DNA of 64,000 bases from CAYRFQ01 sp964423615 (GTDB lineage: Bacteria > Planctomycetota > Planctomycetia > Gemmatales > Gemmataceae): NCBI GenBank assembly GCA_964423615.1, contig CAYRFQ010000034.1, positions 16,203-80,202 of the forward strand. Direction: 5' to 3'. Shown piece after piece: positions 53,540 through 62,663 of this stretch; the stretch's first letter is position 1, and each line of letters begins with the position of its first letter. Position numbers and translations under genes: made by a program. The notes beneath the pieces were generated by a model. That model searched no databases. It was not told the origin of the DNA and worked only from the letters and a program-made list of their open reading frames with translations.

Positions 53540-54406
53540 ATGATCCACCATATTCCCCACGACGTGAGTGATGGTTTGCGTCGGGAGAATGCTGCTCACG
53601 CTGAAGGGGTTTCCGAAGCGACGCTACGGGCGATATATGCCCGGGAGAAAGCTGACAAGCCGCTTGAGAGGTTTTTGCAAACAGCGGAAGGCATGCAAGT
53701 GGCTGAAACGATGAATCAACTCCGGCCCGAGAGTTTGATTTTGGACATCGGTCCTGGTGAGGGGAACACTTCTTTACTCTTGGCGAAGGCCGGCCACAGA
53801 GTCGTTGTTGCAGAGCCGGCTCTGTGCCTTTGTCAGATCATTGAGAAACGCGCCGAAGTCCACCAACTCGCATTGACGATTTACAATGTGAACGCCGAGT
53901 CGCTCGATCGCCTTCCTGTTCGAAGTTTTAATGCCTGCGTCTTCCACGCGAGTTTGCATCATTGTGATGACCCCGTTCGAGCGCTGACGAATTGCTATGA
54001 CTTGTTGCAAGAGGGTGGAAAAGCCTTCTTGTTAAACGAACCCATTTTGCAGTTCTACAAATCCAAGCAGGCGTTTTACCGACTCCTCGAAGAGAAGCCA
54101 GAAGAACTCGGTCATTATGGCGGGAACGAACACATCTATTATTTTTCGGAATACCTTTCGATGCTGTGCGAAGCAGGGTTTCAGACCGCCAAAGGACATC
54201 CCTCCAATCGCTATTGTAATCCTGCGAGTTACATCCGCCTCTTAAGAGCGCAAAACGTCCCGGCCAAGAAGATTTTCGCGAGAAAGCTCTACTACAAGGG
54301 GATTCAAGGTCTGCTTCGATCGGGCTTCGTCGGCAGACCTGTGATTTCCCTGCTCCAAAGGCTATCCCTTTTACAAGCGTACTTTGTCGCCGAAAAAGTG
54401 GCGTGA
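53540..54406 (+). CDS. Class I SAM-dependent methyltransferase
   Basis: 288 residues from ATG 53540 (GGGAG 11 bases upstream; ATG 53522 is an alternative). Motif I is LILDIGPGEGNTSLLLAKAG, followed by HRVVVAEPA (acidic residue after strand 2), FNACVFHASLHHCDDPVRAL, a UbiE/COQ5-like post motif, and EGGKAFLLNEP. The C-terminal 100 residues are basic and helical (YYKGIQGLLRSGFVGRPV). This layout is seen in methyltransferases acting on lipids, quinones or sugars. The following membrane-anchored gene on the same strand (160-base gap) may be its partner. Substrate unknown. Confidence 0.82.
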   Translation: MIHHIPHDVSDGLRRENAAHAEGVSEATLRAIYAREKADKPLERFLQTAEGMQVAETMNQLRPESLILDIGPGEGNTSLLLAKAGHRVVVAEPALCLCQIIEKRAEVHQLALTIYNVNAESLDRLPVRSFNACVFHASLHHCDDPVRALTNCYDLLQEGGKAFLLNEPILQFYKSKQAFYRLLEEKPEELGHYGGNEHIYYFSEYLSMLCEAGFQTAKGHPSNRYCNPASYIRLLRAQNVPAKKIFARKLYYKGIQGLLRSGFVGRPVISLLQRLSLLQAYFVAEKVA

Positions 54407-54568
54407 AGCCGCTTCATGGGAGTCCGTCCTCGAGAATACTTTCCGTGACTCTTTTTGACTGGTTCTCCAACGTTTACAGGCGGCGGTCTCTTTCGTTGAC
54501 GTTTCACCCTTGAGCGAGTGTGTGCTACACTTCCCGAAGAGGTTGCATGCTTTCTGAGGGGATTCGTT

Positions 54569-55753
54569 GTGCAGTTCGTCGTGGTGATCGTTGTTATCGC
54601 CGTCTTCGTGGTCTTCGGGACCATGTTTGGGCTTTTTCTGCTTCGCTCGAGAGGGATGCACCGTTGCTTCGTCTCCTACTTGAAGCAATCGTCTCGGAGA
54701 AGAATCCCCTCGTCGGACGAGCCCGTTCATGTCTTGATTTGCTTCGCCGATCACTACGAGCCGAAGTATCGCAATCCGCTTCCGGAAATAGCCCTGCAAC
54801 GAGTGCGAACTTGGGTGGATCGATATCCGAAACAATTTCGCGAGTTTCGGGATAGCGATGACAAACCGCCTCGCTACACGTTTTTTTACCCAAGCGAAGA
54901 GTACGATCCAGAATATCTCGATTTGTTGAGGGGCTTGTGCCAGGAAGGTTTCGGGGAAGTTGAAATCCACCTGCACCACGACCAAGACACTCCGGATTCT
55001 TTTCGGACGAATTTGTTGCGATTCAAGGCGGCGTTGGTCGAACGGCACGGATTGCTTTCGCATGACCGTGTGACCGGCGAGGTCATGTACGGATTCATTC
55101 ATGGGAATTGGGTGCTGTGTAACTGGCACAAGAACGGGCTCAACTGTGGAGTGAACGAGGAGATTACGATCCTCCGGGAAACGGGGTGTTACGCTGATCT
55201 GACGATGCCCACGGCGCCGGGAATTCCTCAGGGACCGATCATCAACAGCATCTACTACGCGCGAGACATTCCAGGACAGGCTCGGTCGCACGAGAAGGGC
55301 GTTCTGGCGAATGGCCACGCCCCCGAGGACGGGTTGTTGATGATCCAGGGGCCTCTGGTTCTGGACTGGAAAACGCGGAAGTTCGGTGTGCTTCCCAAGC
55401 TTGAAAATGGTTGTGTGCAAACAAGCCAAGTCGCCGACGTTTCCCGACTTCCAAGCTGGTTGAAAGCGGGCGTCCAGGTTCCCACACGCCCAGATTGGTT
55501 CTTCGTGAAGCTCCACATGCACGGAGCTCCCGAAGATTCACACGAAGCCTTACTCGGCGAGCCGATGGTTCGGTTTCACCAAGACCTCGCTGCTCTTGCC
55601 AAGGCCAACTCGAATTTCCATTTCCATTACGTCACTGCACGCGAAATGTATAACTTGGTCAAGGCTGCCGAAGCTGGCTGGACCGGTTCCGTAGAAGATG
55701 CCCGAGACTACCAACTCGTTTGGAACGGTGGTTTGCCGAGAGTCGAGAGTTGA
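54569..55753 (+). CDS. Membrane-anchored protein, polysaccharide-deacetylase-like by context
   Basis: 394 residues from GTG 54569, which has GAGGGG about 7 bases upstream; GTG 54518 would add 17 residues. An N-terminal membrane segment (FVVVIVVIAVFVVFGTMFGL) is followed by a soluble domain with VHVLICFADHYEPKYRNP, RYTFFYPSEEYDPEYLD, GFGEVEIHLHHDQDT, GFIHGNWVL and WFFVKLHMHGAPEDSHEALL. The clustered His and Asp residues and the HxH patterns suggest a metal-dependent (beta/alpha)-barrel hydrolase like polysaccharide deacetylases, but the classic NodB motifs are not exact. Probably acts on envelope sugars; low certainty on function. Confidence 0.7.
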   Translation: MQFVVVIVVIAVFVVFGTMFGLFLLRSRGMHRCFVSYLKQSSRRRIPSSDEPVHVLICFADHYEPKYRNPLPEIALQRVRTWVDRYPKQFREFRDSDDKPPRYTFFYPSEEYDPEYLDLLRGLCQEGFGEVEIHLHHDQDTPDSFRTNLLRFKAALVERHGLLSHDRVTGEVMYGFIHGNWVLCNWHKNGLNCGVNEEITILRETGCYADLTMPTAPGIPQGPIINSIYYARDIPGQARSHEKGVLANGHAPEDGLLMIQGPLVLDWKTRKFGVLPKLENGCVQTSQVADVSRLPSWLKAGVQVPTRPDWFFVKLHMHGAPEDSHEALLGEPMVRFHQDLAALAKANSNFHFHYVTAREMYNLVKAAEAGWTGSVEDARDYQLVWNGGLPRVES

Positions 55754-55773
55754 GAGGCAAGAGCCGAGAGTCG

Positions 55774-55811
55774 AGAGACAAGAAATTGTCAATTAACCAC
55801 TTCTTGTCTCT
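55774..55811 (+). terminator. Hairpin terminator after the 54569 gene
   Basis: AGAGACAAGAA (55774-55784) pairs perfectly with TTCTTGTCTCT (55801-55811) across a 16-base loop. It is only 20 bases past the stop. Two degenerate copies of GAGAGTCGAGAG precede it. Confidence 0.6.
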
Positions 55812-55828
55812 TGGGTTTGGGACGATAG

Positions 55829-56060
55829 TTCGGAGTGACTATTGAGCCCTGGGCGGCTGATGAACCAAAGTGGCAGGCACGCTCGAGCAGTCGGATAATA
55901 AAGTGTCTTGTTTGTTCTGGTTCTTCGAGTTCCGCGGGTTTACACCCACGGCTAGGATCTATCGCCCCTTCGGGGCTGAGAATCGAAAGCACGACTCTTG
56001 GTTAGCCGAATACGCGAGTGTGCCTGTTACTTTGGTCACGCAGGTCTCAATAGTTCGGAG
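55829..56060. repeat. Family B element B4 with a family A fragment (A5) inside
   Basis: The ends are inverted copies: AGTTCGGAGTGACTATTGAG then CCTGGGCGGCTGATGAACC and CCAAAGTGGCAGGCAC on the left; GTGTGCCTGTTACTTTGGTC, CTCAATAGT on the right. Between them, about 55888-56012, lies the family A segment with CCGCGGGTTTACACCCACGG and CGCCCCTTCGGGGCTG but without family A termini. One repeat family appears nested in the other. Confidence 0.65.
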
Positions 56061-56069
56061 TGACTGTTT

Positions 56070-57731
56070 CTATTTCACAGCCTTATTGGCTCTCCCAATT
56101 TGGGTGACTCGCTGATACCACTGGTTCCAGTCGCGTGTCATGATCTTTACCTTCTTGGGATAGCGAGCGGCCAGGTCGTTTGTCTCTGTGCGGTCCTTGG
56201 AAAGATCATACAGCTCCCACGTTTTGGGTTTCTTCTGGCCGACAGCCTTGGCCACGAGTTTCCAATCACCTTGCCGCAAAGCTGCTCCCCCCGTGTGCTC
56301 GAAAAACAACTGCTTGTGTCCTTCGCGCTGCTTTCCCTGGAAGATCGGGACGAGGCTTTTTCCATCGATGGCCGTCAGTTTGTGTCCCTGGAACGTGGCG
56401 GGATACTTCGCCTTGGCGAGTTCGGCACACGTCGGGAAGATGTCGATGACATGACCTGTTTGGTCGGTAGTTTCTCCGGGAGGGGTCTTCAACCCGCCGA
56501 GCCAACAAACGATCATCGGTGTGTGTGTACCTCCTTCGAATGACTCTCGCTTCCAGTACCGGAAAGGAGTGTTCAAGGCGTTAGCCCAAAACGCGCCGAT
56601 GCCGGTGTAAGTGAGTTCGCCTCCGGGGATGTAGACGCCGAGATACTGGACGATTCGTCCGTCGCGAGTTTGTGCGGTGCGGTCATAGCCAGGACGCTGG
56701 GGAACTTCCGGGGACGCCCCGTTGTCGGCGAGGAAGATGATCAGGGTGTTGTCGAGTTGTTTGGTTTCCCGCAGGGTCTCGAGGATTTGTCCGACGCCGA
56801 TGTCGAGCCTGTGGACCATGGCGGCGTGGACCTCCAACTTTTGGGCCATGAATTGTTTCTCACGCTTGGTCAGTGCGTCCCAATCTTTGTCCTTGCCCAT
56901 GAGTTTTGGCAGCGGTGTGTTTTTCTTGTCGAATAACCCCATTTTGAGTTGTCGGGCGTAACGTTGTTTGCGGAGTTTGTGCCAGCCACCGTTGTACTTA
57001 CCCTTGTACTTGGCGATGTCTTCTTTCTTGGCGTGTAACGGCCAGTGTGGTGCCGTGTGAGCGACATAAAGGAAGAACGGAGCGTCGTTCTTGGTGAACT
57101 CGCGGATGTATTCTGTGGCCTTGTTGTTGATGGCGTCGGTGATGTAGTAATCTTTTGGGACTGTCTTGATGGCTTTCTTACCATCCACCAGCGAGAACGG
57201 ATCGAAGTAGTTCACGACACCCCAGATGATTCCATAATGTTTGTCGAACCCGCGGCTCACTGGATAGGTCTCGAGTGGTGCGAAGGGAATCTTCGGGTCG
57301 ATCTGGTGGTCGAGCCACTTCTGGTGTCGCATTCGTGGTTGGAGAGTCCGACTCACCGATAGGTGCCACTTGCCGACCATCCCTGTGCTGTAACCTGCAG
57401 TCTTGAGTAACTCGGCGAGTGTCATGCAGTTCCGTGTCAAACTTCGGCCGTTGGCAGCCAGACCGACTTTGTGGGCGTACTGTCCGGTCAGGAGAGATGC
57501 ACGGGTCGGACTGCAACGAGCGGTGTTGTAGAACTGGGTGAAGCGCAGGCCCTTCTTCGCCAACCAGTCCAGGTTGGGCGTTTGAATCTCGCCACCGAAA
57601 CATCCTGGATCTGAGAATCCCAGGTCGTCGGCGAGGATGACGATGATGTTGGGGCGTTCGTTCGCTGACAATTCTGCACAGGGTACTGCGAAGGCAAGGA
57701 GAGCCAAGGGGAGAGAAAACTTGGAGTTCAT
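56070..57731 (-). CDS. Secreted sulfatase (formylglycine type)
   Basis: 553 residues; ATG 57731 has AGAGGA upstream. A signal peptide (SLPLALLAFAVPCAELSA) precedes the alkaline-phosphatase-fold sulfatase domain. Metal ligands lie in NIIVILADDLGFSDPGCFGG (Asp35, Asp36) and the active-site signature is CSPTRASLLTGQ with Cys73, the residue converted to formylglycine by a maturase elsewhere. Further family marks are GYSTGMVGKWHLS, FFLYVAHTAPHWPLHA and NTLIIFLADNGASPE. Planctomycetes use many such enzymes on sulfated algal polysaccharides or sulfate esters. No glycoside hydrolase or maturase is adjacent, so the substrate is open. Confidence 0.95.
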   Translation of the reverse strand: MNSKFSLPLALLAFAVPCAELSANERPNIIVILADDLGFSDPGCFGGEIQTPNLDWLAKKGLRFTQFYNTARCSPTRASLLTGQYAHKVGLAANGRSLTRNCMTLAELLKTAGYSTGMVGKWHLSVSRTLQPRMRHQKWLDHQIDPKIPFAPLETYPVSRGFDKHYGIIWGVVNYFDPFSLVDGKKAIKTVPKDYYITDAINNKATEYIREFTKNDAPFFLYVAHTAPHWPLHAKKEDIAKYKGKYNGGWHKLRKQRYARQLKMGLFDKKNTPLPKLMGKDKDWDALTKREKQFMAQKLEVHAAMVHRLDIGVGQILETLRETKQLDNTLIIFLADNGASPEVPQRPGYDRTAQTRDGRIVQYLGVYIPGGELTYTGIGAFWANALNTPFRYWKRESFEGGTHTPMIVCWLGGLKTPPGETTDQTGHVIDIFPTCAELAKAKYPATFQGHKLTAIDGKSLVPIFQGKQREGHKQLFFEHTGGAALRQGDWKLVAKAVGQKKPKTWELYDLSKDRTETNDLAARYPKKVKIMTRDWNQWYQRVTQIGRANKAVK

Positions 57732-57930
57732 GGATTCCTCTTTTGCGGAACTCGACCGGGAAGATTGCAAATCTGCTTGACGAGGTGATGCTGTTGGAAA
57801 GGTGTATCCTGACAAGACTCGAGAGGCAAGGAGAAAACCCTGCTGTCCCGCCAGGGTGGAGTGAGTCAGGAGGTGCTCGGTGTCGATGGTTTACCACGAG
57901 CGTCTGCCCGTGGCTCAACTCTGTTACGGC

Positions 57931-58149
57931 TTCTTATTGAAACCTGGGCGGCTCATGAAACGGTCGCCCGAGGCCTTTGACGCAAGACGTTCCAGCACCT
58001 GGCCATTGTGACCAGGCTACGATGAGGTTGGTCTTCGGCCAATAGAACAATACGACTTGGATGGATTCGCCGTCGTGGGCGAAAGGCGATTGTCCTCATT
58101 TTTCGACTGGCTGGTCAGACGCTTCATGGACTGAGCAGGCCTCAATAGT
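57931..58149 (+). repeat. Family B repeat, copy B3
   Basis: Left end TTATTGAAACCTGGGCGGCT then CATGAAAC; core CACCTGGCCATTGTGACCAG and GGCTACGATGA (57995-58025); then TTCGGCCAA and GGATTCGCCGTCGTGGGCGA; right end GCTTCATGGACTGAGCAGGC then CTCAATAGT, inverted relative to the left. The last 54 bases (58096-58149) lie inside the phosphodiesterase gene and encode its C-terminus and stop. Confidence 0.75.
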
Positions 58150-58872
58150 TTTCTGGGCTTTTCGGAGTCGTGCGGCGATTGCTTTGGGGTCCCATTTCAA
58201 GAATACCATCTCACCAGGGGATGCGAGGAATTTCTGGAGCCTCTCGTCGCTCGGCTTTGGGTGTGGGTACCAGCCTTTGTACCGTAGGAGTTTGACTTTC
58301 TGATGGTTCCGGATTCGGTCAGCGTTGCCGGCGTTGACTTCGACGATGTGATCCCACATGTCGGCCTTGTCGAGCAGCTTGATGATTCGGTCCTGGACAC
58401 CTGGGACCTTCACGTCGAGGTGGATGAGCATGGCCTGTTTGCGGGCCAGCCTTAGGAATTCGACGAACGTCGGGACTTTGCTGTTGTTGCCTCGGAATCG
58501 TATCTTCCGGAGTTGTGCCAATGTCAGGTCCCTGATCGTTCCTTCCCCTTGGAGCATTCGCTTCACCGAAGGATCGTGGAATAATACGAGGACCCCGTCC
58601 TTGGTTTTGCGGATGTCGATCTCGCATCCATCGGCACCTCTCTCGACGGCTGCACGGTAGGCCATCAACGTGTTCTCGGGTGCGATGCGAGTCGCCCCGC
58701 GGTGGACCATCAAGACGAGTCCCTGTCGTCGCTTGGCGACTTTTTTGTGTCTGATTTTCCGATCCTTCGTCGACTCCTTGGGGAGTGTTTGGGTTTTGTC
58801 TTCCTCTGCGGTCAGTGGCTGAAGGAGAGTCAGGCAAGAGAGGAGTACGAAGGCAACTGGTAGGTGTTTCAT
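58096..58872 (-). CDS. Secreted glycerophosphodiester phosphodiesterase
   Basis: 258 residues from ATG 58872, with GGAG about 10 bases upstream. A signal peptide (LPVAFVLLSCLTLLQPLTA) is followed by a basic stretch and the GDPD TIM barrel: LMVHRGATRIAPENTLMAY with His57, Arg58 and Glu66; GADGCEIDIRKTKDGVLVLF with Glu84 and Asp86; and HDPSVKRML with His99. These residues form the known metal/acid-base site. It releases glycerol-3-phosphate from lipid headgroups or teichoic-acid-like substrates, here outside the cytoplasm. The last 17 residues (from IEACSVHEASDQPVEK) are encoded by a family B repeat. It lies downstream of the DsbD-like gene but beyond a strong terminator, so it is separately transcribed. 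Confidence 0.92.
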   Translation of the reverse strand: MKHLPVAFVLLSCLTLLQPLTAEEDKTQTLPKESTKDRKIRHKKVAKRRQGLVLMVHRGATRIAPENTLMAYRAAVERGADGCEIDIRKTKDGVLVLFHDPSVKRMLQGEGTIRDLTLAQLRKIRFRGNNSKVPTFVEFLRLARKQAMLIHLDVKVPGVQDRIIKLLDKADMWDHIVEVNAGNADRIRNHQKVKLLRYKGWYPHPKPSDERLQKFLASPGEMVFLKWDPKAIAARLRKAQKTIEACSVHEASDQPVEK

Positions 58873-59023
58873 TGGAACAATCTCCGGTCGGATGTGAGGA
58901 GGGAGTGTTCGTTCGGTGGGAGAACGGGAAACACTCATGATAGAAAACGAATGACCAATGCGACGTCGAGACGCCGCGTTCCATAATCGATAAGTCGAAT
59001 GGTTCGGCTGACCCTTCGCAAAC

Positions 59024-59054
59024 AAAAAACGCCTCCAAGATGATCTTGGAGGCG
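59024..59054 (-). terminator. Strong rho-independent terminator for the DsbD-like gene
   Basis: CGCCTCCAAGA (59030-59040) pairs with TCTTGGAGGCG (59044-59054); on the minus strand a T6 run follows directly. It begins 20 bases past the stop at 59074. Confidence 0.88.
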
Positions 59055-59073
59055 CTCCCACATCTCACGAACC

Positions 59074-61131
59074 TCACGAAGAGGTGTCTGGTTTTTTCGG
59101 ATTTCGAGCCATCGGGATTCGTGATGGTCCCGCTTTCTCCAACGCGTCCACGATCGGTTGAGGCGATGGGAAGACTCCGTCGAGTGTGATCGGCTCGTTG
59201 GGTCGACCCGCTGGGAAGACGGCGTAGAACGGAATGGAAGCACTCTTGTTGCCGAGTCGTTTCAGGAGTTGATCGACTTCGGGGGCTGGCTGCGTCTTGT
59301 CGGCTCGGAGGGGAACGATCCCGTTCTTTGCGAGGGTTTTTCGGACGGCGTCGGTTTCGATTGCGAGGGCCTCGTTGGTTTTGCATGTCGCACACCAGTC
59401 GGCGGTGAAATCCACGAAGACCGTAGTGCCTTGTTGAATCGCTTGTTCGAGACGGTCTGGTGTGTAGATTTGCCAGGGGATTTCCTTGTCATCGATGGTC
59501 GCGGCCACGACGTTTTCACTCATCCGTTCTCTGTCTTGGGAAACATGGGCTTGGACGGCTCGGTCGAACCGGGATTCCATGACATTGTGGAGCCATAAGA
59601 AGGCAAGCACGCTGACAATCACGACGCTCGAAGCGACGCCCCAGACTTTGAGTTTCTGTTTCCTGGTATCGAGTGTGAAGTGTTGGCCGATCCACCAGCA
59701 GCTGAACCCGAGTCCGACGAGCAATGCTACGGTTGGGACCACATAGGGAATGGCAAGGAAACTCAGGAGGTAGACAACGGTGGCCAACAACACGAAGCCC
59801 ATGAGTTGTTTGAAGGTGTTCATCCAGGCACCTGGTTTGGGCATGAACGAGAGTAGCTTGGGGAAGATTCCGAGGACGAGGTAAGGGCTGGCGAGCCCCA
59901 ATCCGACTGTGGCGAAGACCGAATAGGTCATCCAAGCTGGTTGTCCGACGGCCCAAGCAAGAGCCGGTCCGAGGAAGGGGCCACTGCAAGGGGTCGCCAG
60001 TAGGGTCGTCAGAACACCTTTGGCAAAGGCCCCGGTGTAGCCTTCTTTATCTGCGGTTCCGCCCCCAGCTACCTTGGATACGAAGCCAGGGATCGGAATC
60101 TCCCATACTCCGAGGAAACTCAGTGCGAATACGAATACGACCGCTGTGAGGACGACGTTGAACGTGACGCTGCTAAACTGAGCCCCCCAACCAATTCCGG
60201 CAAAGACCGCGAGCGTAGCCAAGACCAACATGACAACGAGGAGTCCGAGCGAGTAGACCAAGTTGAGCAGAAATGCCCTCGCTCGACTGTCACCGGCTTG
60301 TTGTAAGAAGACCAACACCTTGATTCCGATGACTGGCAACACGCAGGGCATGAAGTTCAACAAGAAGCCAGCGAGGAACGCGAGAGGCAATACCCACACG
60401 AGTGAGTCCGGGGCGTTATCGGTGTTTTGGACCTGGAGGTTGTCGAGATCGAAAGTGACATCGGATGGAGTTGGCTCCCTTGACGTTGTTTTGTCGACGT
60501 TGGTCGTATCGGGCTTAGCTTGGGCAAGCTGCTCGTTGGGTGGGGGAATGACGGCGGCTTGTGCAGGGCTTGGTTGCTCTCCGGGTGGTGGGATGATCGT
60601 GGCGAGCTTGGCCGTCGGTTGCGTTTGGTTGTACTTGGCGACGAATTTGTATTCGTGGGGGGCCAGACAGCCACCATCGTGACACGCTTGAATACGCGCC
60701 TTGCCAGGGACTTCGAGTTCGTTGACGTTCACGCCTTCGGCGATCTTCACGGGAGCCGTCCAAGTGATCTCACCGTAGTATTCGTGTAATTCGACCGGAA
60801 TGGTCTTGTGACGTTTGATCTTCGGAGGCCGAGAAGGTGAGAACTGACCATTAATTGTGACTCCAGCGGAAGGATCGAGTTTGAATTGAGGAGCCAAGAA
60901 TGGTTTAGGCTGCGTTGTGGCATAGATATGAAACCAAGGGTGTATCTTTGCGCGTATGTGTAAGGTTCCTTTGGTGGTATTGTCGAAACGTATCCAAGTC
61001 GTGAGGTTCACGACGCCATCGGGTGGTGGGAGTTCTTTCGAGACTTGAGCCTGACTGAGTTGTGTGGTGGAAAAAGTTAAGAGACCGAATAAGAGTAGAT
61101 CGATGGGCTTTGTGATGAATGAACGTTTCAT
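59074..61131 (-). CDS. dsbD: DsbD-like thiol:disulfide interchange protein
   Basis: 685 residues; ATG 61131 has GAGGTACCC upstream. It carries electrons from cytoplasmic thioredoxin across the membrane to periplasmic partners. The N-terminal periplasmic domain has the redox pair Cys150/Cys155 (ACHDGGC). A Pro-rich linker contains a duplicated IIPPPGEQPSPAQ / VIPPPNEQLAQA. The membrane domain has about eight segments with the paired cysteines Cys263 (NFMPCVLPV) and Cys382 (ATPCSGPF). The C-terminal thioredoxin-like domain has Cys580 and Cys583 (DWCATC). All three cysteine pairs are present, so it should be active. It lies downstream of the YHS-like, Trx and FTR genes on the same strand. Confidence 0.93.
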   Translation of the reverse strand: MKRSFITKPIDLLLFGLLTFSTTQLSQAQVSKELPPPDGVVNLTTWIRFDNTTKGTLHIRAKIHPWFHIYATTQPKPFLAPQFKLDPSAGVTINGQFSPSRPPKIKRHKTIPVELHEYYGEITWTAPVKIAEGVNVNELEVPGKARIQACHDGGCLAPHEYKFVAKYNQTQPTAKLATIIPPPGEQPSPAQAAVIPPPNEQLAQAKPDTTNVDKTTSREPTPSDVTFDLDNLQVQNTDNAPDSLVWVLPLAFLAGFLLNFMPCVLPVIGIKVLVFLQQAGDSRARAFLLNLVYSLGLLVVMLVLATLAVFAGIGWGAQFSSVTFNVVLTAVVFVFALSFLGVWEIPIPGFVSKVAGGGTADKEGYTGAFAKGVLTTLLATPCSGPFLGPALAWAVGQPAWMTYSVFATVGLGLASPYLVLGIFPKLLSFMPKPGAWMNTFKQLMGFVLLATVVYLLSFLAIPYVVPTVALLVGLGFSCWWIGQHFTLDTRKQKLKVWGVASSVVIVSVLAFLWLHNVMESRFDRAVQAHVSQDRERMSENVVAATIDDKEIPWQIYTPDRLEQAIQQGTTVFVDFTADWCATCKTNEALAIETDAVRKTLAKNGIVPLRADKTQPAPEVDQLLKRLGNKSASIPFYAVFPAGRPNEPITLDGVFPSPQPIVDALEKAGPSRIPMARNPKKPDTSS

Positions 61132-61269
61132 TGGGTACCTCGGAGCAGACTTGTTTATGGTTATGGAGCGGTAGCGTTGAGAACGCGGCGGCTCTCTTTG
61201 TGAATGCGTGTTAGTAATTATGTGTGATTTGGTTGGAGAGCAGAGAGATGGAGAGTTACTCGAACTTAG

Positions 61270-61305
61270 AAAAGAGGAGTCCTTCGGGTTGGATCGAAGG
61301 ACTCC
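61270..61305 (-). terminator. Rho-independent terminator for the YHS-like gene
   Basis: GGAGTCCTTCG (61276-61286) pairs with CGAAGGACTCC (61295-61305), followed on the minus strand by TCTTTTCT. It lies about 70 bases past the stop at 61372. The rest of 61132-61371 should hold the dsbD-like promoter. Confidence 0.75.
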
Positions 61306-61371
61306 CGATCCGAGGCCACCATCTGGAGGAAGGGTAACAGTTCCAAGTGGCCTTGGACGGATTTTGATCGA

Positions 61372-62289
61372 TTACTGAAGCTGGCTCAATTTCGAAGACG
61401 CAACCCAAGAGATTTTGCCTTGGGTGCGGATGACCCGACCGACGAGTTGGAGTTGAGGATTGTCGTAGCGAGCCTTGTAGAGTTTCGGATAGAGCTTGTG
61501 AGCGTTCTCGACGACGTAGACCTTTCCATCTTTGGTGTTGACGGCGAGGCCCAATGTCTCCTTGGCACCCAGGGGAGTCACGCCGTGTTCGCAAGCAGCA
61601 CATCCGGCGCGACCAGTGACGGTGATGATTTTTTTGTTGTTGGAGGCTTTGGCGGCTTGTGGAGGTTGGTTGTTCGTGTTGGTTTGGAGGGCATTGACGT
61701 ACTTTTGAGGATTGGCCTGGAACATCTTCATCTGTTTGGCAGACGGGAATAGATAACGGAAGCCCTCATGGATGACAGTGAACTCGGCTTTTCCTGGAAC
61801 TCGCTTTTTTACTTCGACGAGGCAGACGGCACAATCTCCTTTGAGGGCTAAATCGACGTCTGCGAATGCGCCGGGAGTTTTCAGGAAAACACCCTGCTCT
61901 TTGGCTCCAGGGAAGAGGAACACCCGATTGTTGTAGAATGCACCGTACTTCACCTTACCAGGGACTCGCTTGCCGATCTTCTCATAGCAAACTGTGCAGT
62001 CACCACCAAGGGCCGGAACATAGCTTGTGGGATCGTTATCAAAGATCTGTTTCTCTTTCGCACCGGGAAAGTAGTAAGTCTTGTTGTCATAAGTCGATTG
62101 GTATTGTGAATTGCCAGGGACCCATTTCTTGGCCTTGAGGATGCATACCGGACAATAGCCTTCGAGCCCAACATCTTTTTTGGTCTGGGCGTTGGCGTTA
62201 CTGGCACTGCCAGCCAATACCACGGTTGTGAGAATGGCGGCCAGAGTAGTCATGGAAACTCGGCGAATGATCAAAGATAAGTTCGACAT
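61372..62289 (-). CDS. Secreted protein with three YHS-like CxxC domains
   Basis: 305 residues from ATG 62289 (GGAG upstream). A signal peptide (MTTLAAILTTVVLAGSASNA) precedes three consecutive copies of a roughly 55-residue unit: GYCPVCILKAKKWVPG with YYFPGAKEKQIFDNDP; GDCTVCYEKIGKRVPG with FLFPGAKEQGVFLKTP; GDCAVCLVEVKKRVPG with YLFPSAKQMKMFQANP. The form CxxC, then YxFPxxxxxxxFxxxP, is that of YHS metal-binding domains. A fourth CxxC (GCAAC) opens a different C-terminal domain (LAVNTKDGKVYVVENAHKLY). Probably periplasmic and metal-binding; the CxxC pairs could be DsbD targets. Neighbours support a redox or metal role. Confidence 0.82.
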   Translation of the reverse strand: MSNLSLIIRRVSMTTLAAILTTVVLAGSASNANAQTKKDVGLEGYCPVCILKAKKWVPGNSQYQSTYDNKTYYFPGAKEKQIFDNDPTSYVPALGGDCTVCYEKIGKRVPGKVKYGAFYNNRVFLFPGAKEQGVFLKTPGAFADVDLALKGDCAVCLVEVKKRVPGKAEFTVIHEGFRYLFPSAKQMKMFQANPQKYVNALQTNTNNQPPQAAKASNNKKIITVTGRAGCAACEHGVTPLGAKETLGLAVNTKDGKVYVVENAHKLYPKLYKARYDNPQLQLVGRVIRTQGKISWVASSKLSQLQ

Positions 62290-62523
62290 AGGAAAGTGAC
62301 TCCGAATTGAATAGAGCAAGATAGAACGGTTAGATACGGACGTTGTGCGCAACGGACGCGACAATCATTACGCCCGCAAGGTAAGTATGAGCCGCCACCG
62401 TGACGGCACTCAGAAAACACAGTTCGAATGGGGAGGACGATCGAGTATGGAAAAATGGATTGTTAACGAAGCAGGCATACTCGGAACGCGGAATTTATTG
62501 ATGTCCGGTTTTTGTGTTTACAG

Positions 62524-62594
62524 TGTATACGTGGCTCGCGTGTACACTGCAAACTCAGTCTAGACAAAGTACACGCGAGCCGCGTGTACCTACG
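62524..62594. repeat. Family C palindromic repeat, inverted pair
   Basis: TACGTGGCTCGCGTGTACAC (62529-62548) faces GTACACGCGAGCCGCGTGTA (62569-62588), followed by CCTACG. The second arm is the same sequence as the family C unit at 53287. Confidence 0.75.
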
Positions 62595-62623
62595 AAATGG
62601 ACAATCATTGACTTCCCGTTTGG

Positions 62624-62655
62624 CGTGTGCCTGTTACTTTGGTTCATTAGCCGCA
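62624..62655. repeat. Family B terminal fragment
   Basis: GTGTGCCTGTTACTTTGGTT then CATTAGCCGC is the reverse complement of the left end of B4 (GCGGCTGATGAACCAAAGT). No other part of the element is nearby. Confidence 0.55.
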
Positions 62656-62663
62656 AGAGGGAC

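Noticed and set aside
54371..55522. 383-codon minus-strand frame opposite the 54569 gene
   Set aside because: Shadow of a gene with a clear membrane segment and conserved-looking sequence on the plus strand.
58319..59395. 358-codon minus-strand frame across the phosphodiesterase and DsbD-like genes
   Set aside because: It crosses a strong terminator and two recognised genes in another frame; composition is Arg/Ser-rich noise.
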